Assembly (NCBI GenBank): GCA_963791805.1
Contig: CAWBTU010000003.1
Coordinates: 186,001 to 250,000, forward strand
Direction: 5' to 3'
Length of the DNA: 64,000 bases
DNA from: JACMJL01 sp963791805
GTDB lineage: Bacteria > Bacillota > Clostridia > Clostridiales > Clostridiaceae
The notes under the pieces were generated by a model. The model was given only the letters and a program-made list of their open reading frames with translations, searched no databases and was not told the DNA's origin. Position numbers and translations under genes: made by a program. The stretch's first letter is position 1; each line of letters begins with the position of its first letter. Positions 37,543 through 46,795 of the stretch are shown here, one piece after another.

Positions 37543-37745
37543 ATTAACCTCTAAATTTTTTATTTTTATATTGAAGATACTGGAGGTCATAAATTCAGAT
37601 ATTAGTATTTTCAAAATTCGAATCTACTATATCTGAATCTACATAAATCCAATATTTTATACTAAAATATGTATTAATAGTTATTAAATTTTATTGGTTT
37701 AAACTATATAAGTTACATAGCATAACCATTTTAATATATTAAATA

Positions 37746-38132
37746 TTATTGCTCACAATCCCATGCCCCATCAGCTGTTGCACTGGACGGAATGCTATTG
37801 TTATTTCTAAGTCTCAAACGAACCTCATCACCTGAATGACAAGTATGCGTAAATGTTGCTGGTGCTGCATTTTCTTGCGCTGTAAAATAGCTTCCTCTTG
37901 CAGTTTCTGAAGACATCGTTACTAAATTCCCTTGTATTGCATATGAACCACCACCGCTCATGTAATCCAACCTACAATAACCATTACCATTATTGGTAGA
38001 CTTAACAATACTAGTTGTATGCGCTATGCCCTCATGACCTGGTACGCTAACAGTAAAATCCTTGGCAGATACCACACCTGAAGTACCTAATAATAAAGTA
38101 ACAGCTAATGTACTAATTAATTTTTTCTTCAT
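37746..38132 (-). CDS. Secreted small Cys-containing protein (DUF2712/bacteriocin-like)
   Basis: 128 aa. Signal peptide of about 23 residues (KKKLISTLAVTLLLGTSGVVSA, cleavage before KDF); mature part of about 105 aa with three Cys (NGYCRLDY, THTCHSGD, WDCEQ at the C-terminus) and a Gly/Ser/Asn-rich beta-like pattern. The tail GDEVRLRLRNNN...GAWDCEQ resembles the DUF2712 group of secreted Firmicute proteins found beside ABC transporters, by memory of the pattern only. Precedes three permease genes and an ATPase gene. A secreted peptide with its own exporter or immunity system is the likely reading. Confidence 0.7.
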   Translation of the reverse strand: MKKKLISTLAVTLLLGTSGVVSAKDFTVSVPGHEGIAHTTSIVKSTNNGNGYCRLDYMSGGGSYAIQGNLVTMSSETARGSYFTAQENAAPATFTHTCHSGDEVRLRLRNNNSIPSSATADGAWDCEQ

Positions 38133-38469
38133 AATTTTTTCTCTTCTTTCTTTTTTTATTTTTTACTTTAATGCTATTAATACACATTTTTTACATAATA
38201 TTCTATTAACTTATGCTTGTCTACTCATTAACCCTAAAATCATAAATATTTATCGTGTTCGTAAATAGATTATATACCTTAATTAAAATTTATAGCTATT
38301 TTTATCCTAAATAATCCATTTTTTGTCGTGAATTACATTAAGTGCTTCATCAAAAGGCATATATGAAAAAATGACTATATCTTACTTTAATCATGCTTAT
38401 ATTTTGAAGTAATTATTTATTATCTTATAGAATACTAATGACTATAAAAATAATTATTGGAGGCTATTT
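38133..38469. other. Divergent intergenic region
   Basis: 337 nt between the secreted-protein gene and the DUF975 gene. On the plus strand TTGAAG-N17-type spacing to TAGAAT near 38404-38433 is a possible promoter for DUF975. No ORF, repeat or RNA element seen. Confidence 0.4.
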
Positions 38470-39090
38470 ATGGAAAACAACAATGTTTTTATCAAAGAAA
38501 ATTCTGAGCTAAGAGGAACAGCTAGAGAACAGTTAAACGGAAATTGGGGGATTGCAATACTAATATGTCTTGTTTCAACTATTATTGGTGTTGGAATATC
38601 ATTTATTCCTTATGTGAAATTTGTGTTACCAATACTAATATCTGGGCCGTTGGCATTGGGGGTAATTGAATGTTTTTTGAACCTTGTTAGAAATGAACCC
38701 TTTAATGTTGAAAATATGTTTGATGGATTCAGAAATTTTCTTTCTGCTTTCCTATTACAATTACTCATGTGGATTTTTATTATTCTATGGATGTTACTTC
38801 TAATTATCCCAGGTATAATAGCTTCACTAAGATATTCAATGTCATTTTATATTCTTAGTGATAATCCTGAAATTAAACCAATGGCTGCTATAAGACAAAG
38901 CAAAAAAATGATGTATGGATATAAGTGGAAATACCTTTGTCTTTTACTTAGCTTTTTCGGTTGGTTTCTCCTTTGTATACTTACCATAGGCATAGGTCTA
39001 TTATGGCTTATCCCTTATGTCAGAACAACAACAGCAAACTTCTATGAAAATTTAAAAGAGAATTTAGAAGAGAATGAAAAAATCATTTAG
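38470..39090 (+). CDS. DUF975 family membrane protein
   Basis: 206 aa. ELRGTAREQLNGNWGIAILICL is the characteristic N-terminus of DUF975. About five helices, with the conserved SMSFYILSDNPEIKPMAAIRQSKKMM loop between helices. RBS TTGGAGG. Role unknown. Confidence 0.88.
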   Translation: MENNNVFIKENSELRGTAREQLNGNWGIAILICLVSTIIGVGISFIPYVKFVLPILISGPLALGVIECFLNLVRNEPFNVENMFDGFRNFLSAFLLQLLMWIFIILWMLLLIIPGIIASLRYSMSFYILSDNPEIKPMAAIRQSKKMMYGYKWKYLCLLLSFFGWFLLCILTIGIGLLWLIPYVRTTTANFYENLKENLEENEKII

Positions 39091-39258
39091 TATTTCATTA
39101 TAATTCAATTCGATTTTAATTTTATATCAAAATAAAAGGCTAGTCTTATTAGAAAATTTAATTTCTATAATAAGATTAACCCTTCTTATTAATTTTACAA
39201 CTATAATATGGTCTATATTCTTTTATTAAAATAGTAATATGTTCATGTAAGTGACAAA

Positions 39259-39441
39259 CTGATATTTTCTGTTTAGAGATTATTTGAGCGAGCCTTAGAA
39301 CGACTTTGCTGGGTAATTTGAAAATTGCGTTAAGTCCACGAAATGTTTGAGCGTAGCGAGTTTTGAGTGGATAGCAATTTTAAAATTAACCAGCTTAGTC
39401 GTTCTTGGTACAGTGAATTTTCTCTTAACATAAAATATCAG
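39259..39441. repeat. Long imperfect inverted repeat (about 70-nt arms)
   Basis: Left arm 39259-39328 and right arm 39374-39441 pair over almost their full length. The inner 32 nt (39297-39328 with 39374-39405) have only 4 mismatches, and the outer CTGATATTTT...AGAGA matches again. The 45-nt loop contains TCCAC...GTGGA and TTTGAGCGTAGCGAG. It lies alone in the 379-nt gap between the DUF975 gene and the carB stop. A MITE-like or structured repeat element; function unknown. Confidence 0.8.
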
Positions 39442-39469
39442 GTTGTTACTTTACTCTTATGCTTATATA

Positions 39470-42400
39470 TTAAGATTTCTCACCCATATTATAAACATCC
39501 ATATCTTCAAAAGCTTTCTCAAATCCAAGCTTCTTTGTTACAGCTACAAGAGCATTGATAGTATCTAAGGTTGTAATTACATCAATATTCTTTTCTATTG
39601 CTGCTCTTCTTATAATAAATCCATCTCGATGTGAATCATTTCCTTTAGTAGGTGTGTTAATTACTAGGTCTACTTCTATATTTTTTATTACATTAAGAAT
39701 ATTAGGCTCTTCCTCATTAAGTTTCCTTACTGCTTTAGCATTAATACCATGTTTTATCAAAAACTCTGAAGTTCCCTTTGTAGATATAAAGCTATACCCA
39801 AGCTCCGATAATTGTTTTGCAATAGGTAGAAATTCCTCTTTAGCGTGATCATTAATGGTTGCAAGAATTACTCCCTTTTTATTTTCTAGCTGCATTCCTG
39901 CCGCAATAAAGCCTTTATATAGTGCTTCATCTGCAGTTTTACCAATTCCTAATACTTCACCTGTAGATCTCATTTCTGGTCCAAGAGAGATTTCTACTCC
40001 AGGTAATTTTTGAGTTGAAAATACTGGTACTTTAACCGCAATAAGCTCAGGCTCTTTGTATAGGTTTATTCCATACCCTAAGTCTTTTAGTTTTTCCCCA
40101 AGCATTACCCTAGTTGCAAGCTCTACTATTGGTACTCCGCTTACTTTTGTTATATAAGGTACTGTTCTACTAGCTCTTGGATTTACCTCTATTACATATA
40201 GCTCACCCTTAAACTCAATGAACTGAATATTAATCATTCCTCTAATGCCGATATTATTTGCAAGAAGTTTAGTATATTCTAATATTTTCTCTCTAATAGA
40301 TGTTGTTACATTTTGAGTTGGATACAACGTTATACTATCACCTGAATGTACACCAGCTCTTTCTAGATGTTCCATTATACCTGGTACTAATACATCCTCA
40401 CCATCGCAAATAGCATCAACTTCAATTTCCATACCCATAAGGTACTTATCTATAAGTACTGGGTTTTTCTTATCTTTTTCAAAAGCATTATTTAAGTAAA
40501 ACTTCAATTCTGTTTCATTAAAAGTTATCTCCATTCCCTGTCCGCCGATTACAAAGGATGGTCTTACAAGTACTGGATATTCAAGCTTTTCAGCTTGTAA
40601 TAAACCCTCTTCAGTGCTCCAGATAGCTTTTCCTTTAGGTCTCTTAATATTATTTCTTTCAAGCAAAGTATCAAATTGTTCTCTATCCTCAGCAAGATCA
40701 ATTTGATCCGAACTCGTTCCTAGTATCTTAATATTCTTTTCCTTTAAGAACTGAGCCAACTTTATTGCAGTTTGGCCACCGAATTGAAGAATTACTCCAA
40801 AGGGTTTTTCTTTATCTATAATATTTAGTACATCTTCCTCAGTAATTGGTTCAAAATATAGCTTGTCAGAAATATCAAAATCTGTACTAACAGTTTCAGG
40901 ATTGTTGTTTATAATTATAGTCTCTATATTCAGCTTTTTTAGTGCCTTAACAGCTTGAACAGATGCATAATCAAACTCTATACCTTGACCTATTCTTATT
41001 GGCCCTGAACCTATTACAATTACTTTTTTTCTATCACTTACTTCTACTTCATCATAGGTATTGTAAGTTGAGTAGTAATAAGGTGTAATAGCTTCAAATT
41101 CTCCAGCACAAGTGTCTACCATATTATATACAGGATATATTCCAAATCTTGTTCTCAGCTTATAAATCTCATTAGGGCTTACATTAAGTAAATCTCCAAT
41201 TCCTTTATCTGAAAAACCTATTCTTTTAAGTTCATAAAGATATTCTCTGGAAAGCTCTTCAAGTGCTAATGTTTTTAGTTCTTCTTCCTTATCAACAATA
41301 TTTTTTATCTTTTTAACAAAGAAGGCATCTATCCCTGTAATTTGTGATATCATTTCCATTCTATAATCTCTTTTTATCATTTCAGCAAGTGCAAAAATTC
41401 TTTCATCATCTGGAGACATTACTAATTTTTTTAATTCTTCTAAACTTAGCTTTTTCATTCCAGTATGCTCTAGCGTATATTGTCCAAGTTCTAAAGAACG
41501 AATACCCTTTAAGAATGCTGATTCAAAGTTACTTCCAATGGCCATAACTTCTCCAGTAGCCATCATCTTTGTTCCAAGAACTCTATCTGCACCATAAAAT
41601 TTATCAAAAGGCCATTTAGGTATTTTTACTACTACATAATCTAATGATGGTTCAAAACATGCGTAGGTTTTTTTAGTTACAGCATTTTTAATTTCATCAA
41701 GTCCATACCCAAGTGCCAACTTAGCTGCTACTTTAGCAATAGGATATCCTGTAGCCTTAGATGCTAATGCAGAAGAACGACTAACTCTTGGATTTATCTC
41801 AATTACTCCATAATCAAAGTTATTTGGATTTAGAGCAAATTGCACATTACATCCACCTTCAATACCAATTGCATTAATAATATCTATTGAAGCACTTCTT
41901 AACATTTGATATTCCTTATCAGACAAAGTCTGACTTGGAGCTACTACTATACTATCTCCTGTATGAATTCCTACAGGGTCTATATTTTCCATATTGCATA
42001 CTGTAATACAATTGCCAAATCTATCTCTCATTACTTCATATTCAATTTCTTTCCATCCCTTAACACTCTTCTCAATAAGTACTTGACCTATAGTGCTAAG
42101 TTGAAGTCCTTGTCCTAATATAATTTCTAACTCTTCCTCATTATCAGCAATTCCTCCACCAGAACCACCAAGTGTATAGGCTGGTCTCACAATAACAGGA
42201 TAACCTATTTGTTTACTCCATTGTTTTCCCGCTTCTATATCAGTTATAACTTCACTTTCAATACAAGGTTGGCTTATTTTCTGCATCTCTGATCTAAAAA
42301 GTTCCCTGTCTTCACCTTTTTTAATTGCTTCTATTGAGGTTCCAATAACTTTAACATTGTATTTATCTAATATTCCACTATCATGTAAATCTACAGCTAA

Positions 42401-42691
42401 ATTGAGACCTGTCTGGCCTCCTACCCCTGCTAAAACGCTATCGGGTCTTTCTTTAATAATTACCTTCTCAACAAACTCTTTTGTTAAGGGCTCTATGTAA
42501 ATTTTATGAGCAACTTCCTTGTCAGTCATTATTGTAGCAGGATTGCTATTAATAAGAACAACTTCTATTCCTTCTTCTTTTAGTGCTTCACAAGCTTGTG
42601 TACCCGAGTAATCAAATTCAGCGGCTTGACCAATTACTATAGGACCTGATCCTATAACTAAAACCTTCTTAATATCTTTATTTATTGGCAT
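39470..42691 (-). CDS. carB: Carbamoyl-phosphate synthase large subunit
   Basis: 1073 aa, full length. Two homologous ATP-grasp halves (N-half starting VLVIGSGPIVIGQAAEFDYSG, C-half VIVIGSGPIRIGQGIEFDYAS), an oligomerisation region and a C-terminal methylglyoxal-synthase-like allosteric domain (KKGVILATINDHAKEEFLPI). Makes carbamoyl phosphate for pyrimidine and arginine synthesis. Start overlaps the carA stop (TAATG). Confidence 0.96.
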   Translation of the reverse strand: MPINKDIKKVLVIGSGPIVIGQAAEFDYSGTQACEALKEEGIEVVLINSNPATIMTDKEVAHKIYIEPLTKEFVEKVIIKERPDSVLAGVGGQTGLNLAVDLHDSGILDKYNVKVIGTSIEAIKKGEDRELFRSEMQKISQPCIESEVITDIEAGKQWSKQIGYPVIVRPAYTLGGSGGGIADNEEELEIILGQGLQLSTIGQVLIEKSVKGWKEIEYEVMRDRFGNCITVCNMENIDPVGIHTGDSIVVAPSQTLSDKEYQMLRSASIDIINAIGIEGGCNVQFALNPNNFDYGVIEINPRVSRSSALASKATGYPIAKVAAKLALGYGLDEIKNAVTKKTYACFEPSLDYVVVKIPKWPFDKFYGADRVLGTKMMATGEVMAIGSNFESAFLKGIRSLELGQYTLEHTGMKKLSLEELKKLVMSPDDERIFALAEMIKRDYRMEMISQITGIDAFFVKKIKNIVDKEEELKTLALEELSREYLYELKRIGFSDKGIGDLLNVSPNEIYKLRTRFGIYPVYNMVDTCAGEFEAITPYYYSTYNTYDEVEVSDRKKVIVIGSGPIRIGQGIEFDYASVQAVKALKKLNIETIIINNNPETVSTDFDISDKLYFEPITEEDVLNIIDKEKPFGVILQFGGQTAIKLAQFLKEKNIKILGTSSDQIDLAEDREQFDTLLERNNIKRPKGKAIWSTEEGLLQAEKLEYPVLVRPSFVIGGQGMEITFNETELKFYLNNAFEKDKKNPVLIDKYLMGMEIEVDAICDGEDVLVPGIMEHLERAGVHSGDSITLYPTQNVTTSIREKILEYTKLLANNIGIRGMINIQFIEFKGELYVIEVNPRASRTVPYITKVSGVPIVELATRVMLGEKLKDLGYGINLYKEPELIAVKVPVFSTQKLPGVEISLGPEMRSTGEVLGIGKTADEALYKGFIAAGMQLENKKGVILATINDHAKEEFLPIAKQLSELGYSFISTKGTSEFLIKHGINAKAVRKLNEEEPNILNVIKNIEVDLVINTPTKGNDSHRDGFIIRRAAIEKNIDVITTLDTINALVAVTKKLGFEKAFEDMDVYNMGEKS

Positions 42692-43737
42692 TATACTACC
42701 TCCAAAAACTTATCAAAAATATAATTTACATCTCTTGGACCTGGGCAAGCTTCAGGATGAAACTGGACACTATAGATTGGAAGGGTATTATGCCTCATTC
42801 CTTCAACAGTTCCATCATTCATACTAATATGTGTAGCCACAGTGTCTTTAGGTAATTCCTGTACAAAGTAACCATGGTTTTGTGAGGTAATATAAACTTT
42901 ATTTTCTTCTAAATCTTTTACTGGATGATTGCAGCCACGATGTCCAAATTTTAACTTTGCTGTTTTACCACCTAGGGCAAGTGCCAAAAGTTGATGACCT
43001 AAACAAATTCCTGCAATTGGTTTCTTTCCAATAAGTGCTTTTATGTTTTCAATTACTTCTGTCAAATCTTCTGGATCTCCAGGCCCATTAGATAAAAATA
43101 TCATATCTGGATTTACTTTTAGTACTTCTTCGTAGTTTGTACTTGCTGGAAAAACTGTTAGCTTACAATCTCTTTTCTTAAAGGAACGAATTATATTTTC
43201 TTTAATTCCAAAATCCATAACTGCAACATGTTTTCCTGATCCATCTATGTTATAAATTTCTTCTGAAGTTACCTTACTAACAGCATCTTTGTTACTGAAT
43301 TCTTCAAGTTTTTCTTTTATATAATTCTCACTTAATTCTTCAAGTGTTATAATCCCTTTCATGGTTCCATTATTTCTTAAAACTTTAGTCAATGCCCTTG
43401 TATCGATTTTTTCAAGAGCCATAATTTTATTGTTTTTTAAATAATCACAAAGCTTAATCTCACATCTAAAATTGTTTGGATAATCACAAGTTTCACGAAC
43501 TATAAAGCCTTTCACTTTTGGTGATTTAGACTCTATATCCTCAAGATTTAAACCGTAGTTTCCAATTAGTGGATATGTCATTGTAACAATCTGTCCACAG
43601 TAAGATGGATCTGTAAGTACTTCTTGGTAGCCAGTCATTCCCGTATTAAAAACAACTTCTCCAACTGTTTCCTCTAAATATCCAAATGCTCTTCCTTCAA
43701 AGACCATTCCATTTTCTAAAATTAACTTAGCATTCAT
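42691..43737 (-). CDS. carA: Carbamoyl-phosphate synthase small (glutamine amidotransferase) subunit
   Basis: 348 aa from the ATG at 43737, with AGGAGG 7 nt upstream; a longer frame to 43776 runs into the attenuator hairpin and is rejected. Class I amidotransferase domain with the nucleophile in GICLGHQLLAL and the His/Glu dyad in YSVQFHPEACPG. Supplies ammonia to CarB. Controlled by the leader described at 43765-43880. Confidence 0.95.
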   Translation of the reverse strand: MNAKLILENGMVFEGRAFGYLEETVGEVVFNTGMTGYQEVLTDPSYCGQIVTMTYPLIGNYGLNLEDIESKSPKVKGFIVRETCDYPNNFRCEIKLCDYLKNNKIMALEKIDTRALTKVLRNNGTMKGIITLEELSENYIKEKLEEFSNKDAVSKVTSEEIYNIDGSGKHVAVMDFGIKENIIRSFKKRDCKLTVFPASTNYEEVLKVNPDMIFLSNGPGDPEDLTEVIENIKALIGKKPIAGICLGHQLLALALGGKTAKLKFGHRGCNHPVKDLEENKVYITSQNHGYFVQELPKDTVATHISMNDGTVEGMRHNTLPIYSVQFHPEACPGPRDVNYIFDKFLEVV

Positions 43738-43764
43738 TGATATTCCTCCTAAAAATATAAAATA

Positions 43765-43814
43765 AACGGATAGCAAAGAGAATAATAATATTTACACTCT
43801 CTTCGCTATCCGTT
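43765..43814 (-). terminator. Attenuator terminator in the carAB leader
   Basis: AACGGATAGCGAAGAGA and TCTCTTTGCTATCCGTT form a 17-bp stem (one G-U) with a 16-nt loop, then TTATTTTATATTTTT on the minus strand, immediately before the carA ribosome site. The stop codon of the leader peptide lies inside the 5' arm. Confidence 0.88.
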
Positions 43815-43880
43815 ATATATTCCAGGATTAGTATTTAAATTACTTTTATAAAAATACTTGACACAAAAAAACATAGTCAT
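43806..43880 (-). CDS. Leader peptide of carAB
   Basis: 24 codons beginning MTMFFCVKYFYK and ending ...PGIYNG-stop, preceded by AAAGGGGAATATAGC. Very rich in U-containing Phe/Tyr/Asn codons, with an uninterrupted T7 tract, and its TAG at 43806-43808 is in the first half of the attenuator stem. This is the arrangement of the E. coli pyrBI leader pyrL, where low UTP makes polymerase pause, the ribosome catches up and blocks the terminator. Expression of the peptide itself is inferred. Confidence 0.65.
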   Translation of the reverse strand: MTMFFCVKYFYKSNLNTNPGIYNG

Positions 43881-43934
43881 TGCTATATTCCCCTTTCTGG
43901 CTTCACAGAACCAATTAAAAGTGTATTTTTATAA

Positions 43935-43963
43935 ATTTTAATGCATTATGATACACATGTCAA
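43935..43963 (-). promoter_or_regulatory. Sigma-A promoter of carAB
   Basis: TTGACA, 17-nt spacer, TAAAAT on the minus strand. Predicted start about 43928, giving a leader of roughly 190 nt that contains the leader peptide and attenuator. Confidence 0.85.
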
Positions 43964-44210
43964 GTCTTAAATATGTTTAAATTAGTAAAATAATACTATT
44001 AACCTTAACTATATACGTTAATTCTACGTTTATTATATATGTGCACTTAATTATTAGAATACTATATTATTATCACTATTTTTATTACTGCTTTCAATTC
44101 TATAAATATAAGTTTTTAAACCAAAATTTGATGCCAAATACAACTAAATATGAGATACTAGTAATATATTCTCTTAATCAATGTTCCAAAATAAGAAGGA
44201 TGTGAATAAT

Positions 44211-45839
44211 TTGAATTTATTATCTTTAATAGCTTTTTCAAGTTTTTTATGTTTCATGTATATTGGAATTGAAGTTATATATACAGATTGGAAATCAAAT
44301 TTAAATCGTACTTTTTTTGCTGTGTTTTCATGTTTGGCTATTTGGGCATTTGCATATACGTTTTATTATTCAGCTGAAAATAAAGAAACTGCTATGTTTT
44401 GGCACAGAATAGGTGCTATAGGAGGTAGTTGTTTTGTTAGCTTTGCTCTTCACTTTTTTCTAATTCTAATTAATGATAAAAAGATTTTAAAAAACCCATT
44501 TACATACATAGTTATATATTTTCCACCTTCTGTATTTGTCACAAGATATTTTTTAGGCTTTCATACGCCTTTTGCAATTGACCTTATTAAAAGAAATTCT
44601 ACTTTTGGATGGACATATGTAAGTCCTGTTAATTCACCTTGGTTGTTGGGATTTGTTTCGTATTTAATTATTTTCTTCTCTGTTGGTTTGTTTCTACTCT
44701 ATAACTGGGGCAAAAAGTCAAATTCCTTAAGAGAAAAAAAACAAGCTCAAATATTTATTGTTTCAGATTTAGTTTGGTTAACTATTGGTATTGTTTCAGA
44801 AATTATTATGCCGCTTCTCAAAGTTAATTTTCCTGCCATTGCTATTGATCTTTCTATACTCTGGGCTATAGGTATAAAATATGCAATATCAAAATATGCT
44901 TTAATACCAATGACAAATTCAACTGCAGCCGATTTAATTCTTGATACTATTACAGATCCAGTAATCTTAGTGGATAGTAATAATAAAATTGTATCTTTTA
45001 ATCGTGCCACTACAACCTTGTTAAATTGTAAAGGTGAAGATATTAAAGGGGAGAAATTAGAGCATATTTTAGCAAATGATACCTTTGATGAAATTGAGTT
45101 GAAAGAATTATTTTCTAAAAAGCTTGTAAAGAACAAAGAAATAACCTTAATTGATTCAAATTCAAATTTAATATTTACGCAATACTCTGCCTCATTAATG
45201 GAGCATAGTATATCTGGAGTTGTAGGAACTGTATTTGTCTTCCATGATATAACAAATCTGAAACTTATGGAACAAGCCTTACGTGAAAGTGAAACCAAGT
45301 ATAAATTGATTGCTGAAGAAATGAAAAATATTGCACACTATGACTCCCTTACCAAACTTCCAAACAGAAGATTGTTTTTTGATCAACTAAACAAAATCAT
45401 TAATATTTCTAAAATTGAGAATTTAAACTTTGGAATTATGTTTATAGATTTAGATGGCTTCAAAAACATCAATGATGAATTAGGACACGACATTGGAGAT
45501 ACTTTGTTGATGCAAGTTGCAGAGCGATTACAAGAGTCCGTACGTGAATTTGATATAGTGGCAAGAATAGGCGGCGATGAGTTCACAGTAATTTTATCAA
45601 AAATAGACTCCAAAAGTGATATTGAAGTTGTAGCTAAAAGAATAATTTTAAATATAGGGACGCCATTTAGTATTAAGGGTCATACTTGTAGTATAAGTGC
45701 TTCCATTGGAATAAGTATATATCCTGATGATAGCAACGAAGTCGATAATCTTTTAAATTACGCTGATCAAGCCATGTATTTTATAAAAAATAATAATAAG
45801 GGGGATTATAGATTCTTTAATGAAGTTAAAACAAAATAA
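44211..45839 (+). CDS. Membrane PAS-GGDEF diguanylate cyclase
   Basis: 542 aa. An N-terminal histidine-kinase-N-type membrane region of seven helices (about 1-235), a PAS domain (about 245-355), a short coiled linker and a GGDEF domain (about 370-540). The active-site loop is RIGGDEFTV, so cyclase activity is expected; an RxxD I-site is not evident. Makes c-di-GMP. The start is taken as TTG at 44211, after AAGAAGGATGTG; an ATG at 44181 is in frame but lacks a ribosome site. Confidence 0.88.
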   Translation: MNLLSLIAFSSFLCFMYIGIEVIYTDWKSNLNRTFFAVFSCLAIWAFAYTFYYSAENKETAMFWHRIGAIGGSCFVSFALHFFLILINDKKILKNPFTYIVIYFPPSVFVTRYFLGFHTPFAIDLIKRNSTFGWTYVSPVNSPWLLGFVSYLIIFFSVGLFLLYNWGKKSNSLREKKQAQIFIVSDLVWLTIGIVSEIIMPLLKVNFPAIAIDLSILWAIGIKYAISKYALIPMTNSTAADLILDTITDPVILVDSNNKIVSFNRATTTLLNCKGEDIKGEKLEHILANDTFDEIELKELFSKKLVKNKEITLIDSNSNLIFTQYSASLMEHSISGVVGTVFVFHDITNLKLMEQALRESETKYKLIAEEMKNIAHYDSLTKLPNRRLFFDQLNKIINISKIENLNFGIMFIDLDGFKNINDELGHDIGDTLLMQVAERLQESVREFDIVARIGGDEFTVILSKIDSKSDIEVVAKRIILNIGTPFSIKGHTCSISASIGISIYPDDSNEVDNLLNYADQAMYFIKNNNKGDYRFFNEVKTK

Positions 45840-45876
45840 AAATGGTTTCATATTATTAAATACGAAACCATTTTTT
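45837..45876. terminator. Bidirectional terminator
   Basis: AATGGTTTC and GAAACCATT with A-run before and T-run after, between the cyclase and the nitroreductase genes. Confidence 0.82.
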
Positions 45877-45883
45877 CTATCTA

Positions 45884-46501
45884 CTATACTTCTTTTACTA
45901 TCTCATCATAACCTCTTCTATAAGCTCTAGGGTATAGAGTTTTTGATTCATCTAAATGTCCAAGTGCTATAAGCATTACTACTGTTTTATCTTCATCTAG
46001 ACCAAATTCTGTTCTTACTCCATCAAAGTCCATACCACTCATTGCATGTGAATCCACGCCAAATTCTTTAGCTGCATACATTATAGACATTGCTAAAAGT
46101 GCTGCATTACTTTCTGCAAATTTTATTTTACTCTCCTCAGATGTTCCATAAAGACTATATGCAAATCCTTGGGTACCTTCTAGTGCCTCTTTATTTCCTC
46201 CCATTAACTTTAGCATATGCTCCCATGTAGGGTTTGATTTATCATATCCGTTCTTATCTCCAACAACTATAAGAGTTACAGGTGCTTCTAAAATTTTAGG
46301 CTGACTCTTAGCAAGTGTATGTAATTTTTCCTTTGCTTCCTTAGACTTTACAGCTATAATCTGCCAAGGCTGAAGATTAAAAGCTGATGGAGCCAAAACA
46401 GCTAAATTGATTATATCCTTTAGAACTTTGTCTTCTACACCTTTCTTTGGATCAAAAAAATTGATAGATCTTCTTTCTTCAAAAGCTTGTTTCAAATTCA
46501 T
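45884..46501 (-). CDS. Nitroreductase family protein
   Basis: 205 aa. FMN-binding features ERRSINFF near the start, APSAFNLQPWQIIAV at about 40 and the C-terminal ALGHLDE. NAD(P)H-dependent reduction of unknown substrates. RBS AGGAG; monocistronic. A Fur-like box lies about 65 nt upstream, suggesting iron-responsive control. Confidence 0.9.
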   Translation of the reverse strand: MNLKQAFEERRSINFFDPKKGVEDKVLKDIINLAVLAPSAFNLQPWQIIAVKSKEAKEKLHTLAKSQPKILEAPVTLIVVGDKNGYDKSNPTWEHMLKLMGGNKEALEGTQGFAYSLYGTSEESKIKFAESNAALLAMSIMYAAKEFGVDSHAMSGMDFDGVRTEFGLDEDKTVVMLIALGHLDESKTLYPRAYRRGYDEIVKEV

Positions 46502-46567
46502 TTAAATACACTCCTTTATAATTTTAATTTATGTTAATCTTTGTTGATTACTATGAAAATTATTAAT

Positions 46568-46582
46568 TGATAATCATTATTA
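46568..46582. promoter_or_regulatory. Fur-like box
   Basis: TGATAAT-C-ATTATTA, a 7-1-7 repeat differing from the Fur ideal at one arm position, upstream of the nitroreductase gene. Confidence 0.55.
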
Positions 46583-46661
46583 TTTACTTAATGTTATTAT
46601 ACCGATTGTTATATGCTAATGTCAAGTTATAATTTGGTTAGATTAACCTCTCATTCTATAT

Positions 46662-46740
46662 ATTAACGGAGCAGGACGCCCTTCTCTTATTACAAAGCCT
46701 TCAAAGTTGAAGGCTTTCCCCAGTTATCTTAAGCAAATTT
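46662..46740 (-). repeat. Dispersed 70-nt repeat, copy 1
   Basis: Aligns without gaps to 48866-48940 (56 of 70 identical from 46671). The minus strand starts near AAGATAACTGG and holds a 9-bp stem AAAGCCTTC/GAAGGCTTT. Lies just past the stop of the histidine kinase gene. Confidence 0.75.
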
Positions 46741-46795
46741 TTATTTAGAATATATAATTGAAAGCCTATTATTTTTCATTTTAATGTGTTAATTA

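Noticed and set aside
39297..39405. Ordinary bidirectional terminator or CRISPR-like repeat
   Set aside because: Arms are far too long for a terminator, no U-run follows, and there is only one inverted pair rather than a repeat-spacer series.
43865..43930. PyrR-binding anti-antiterminator in the carAB leader
   Set aside because: GAAGCCAGAAAGGGG only loosely resembles a PyrR loop and lies before the leader ORF; no antiterminator structure was found.
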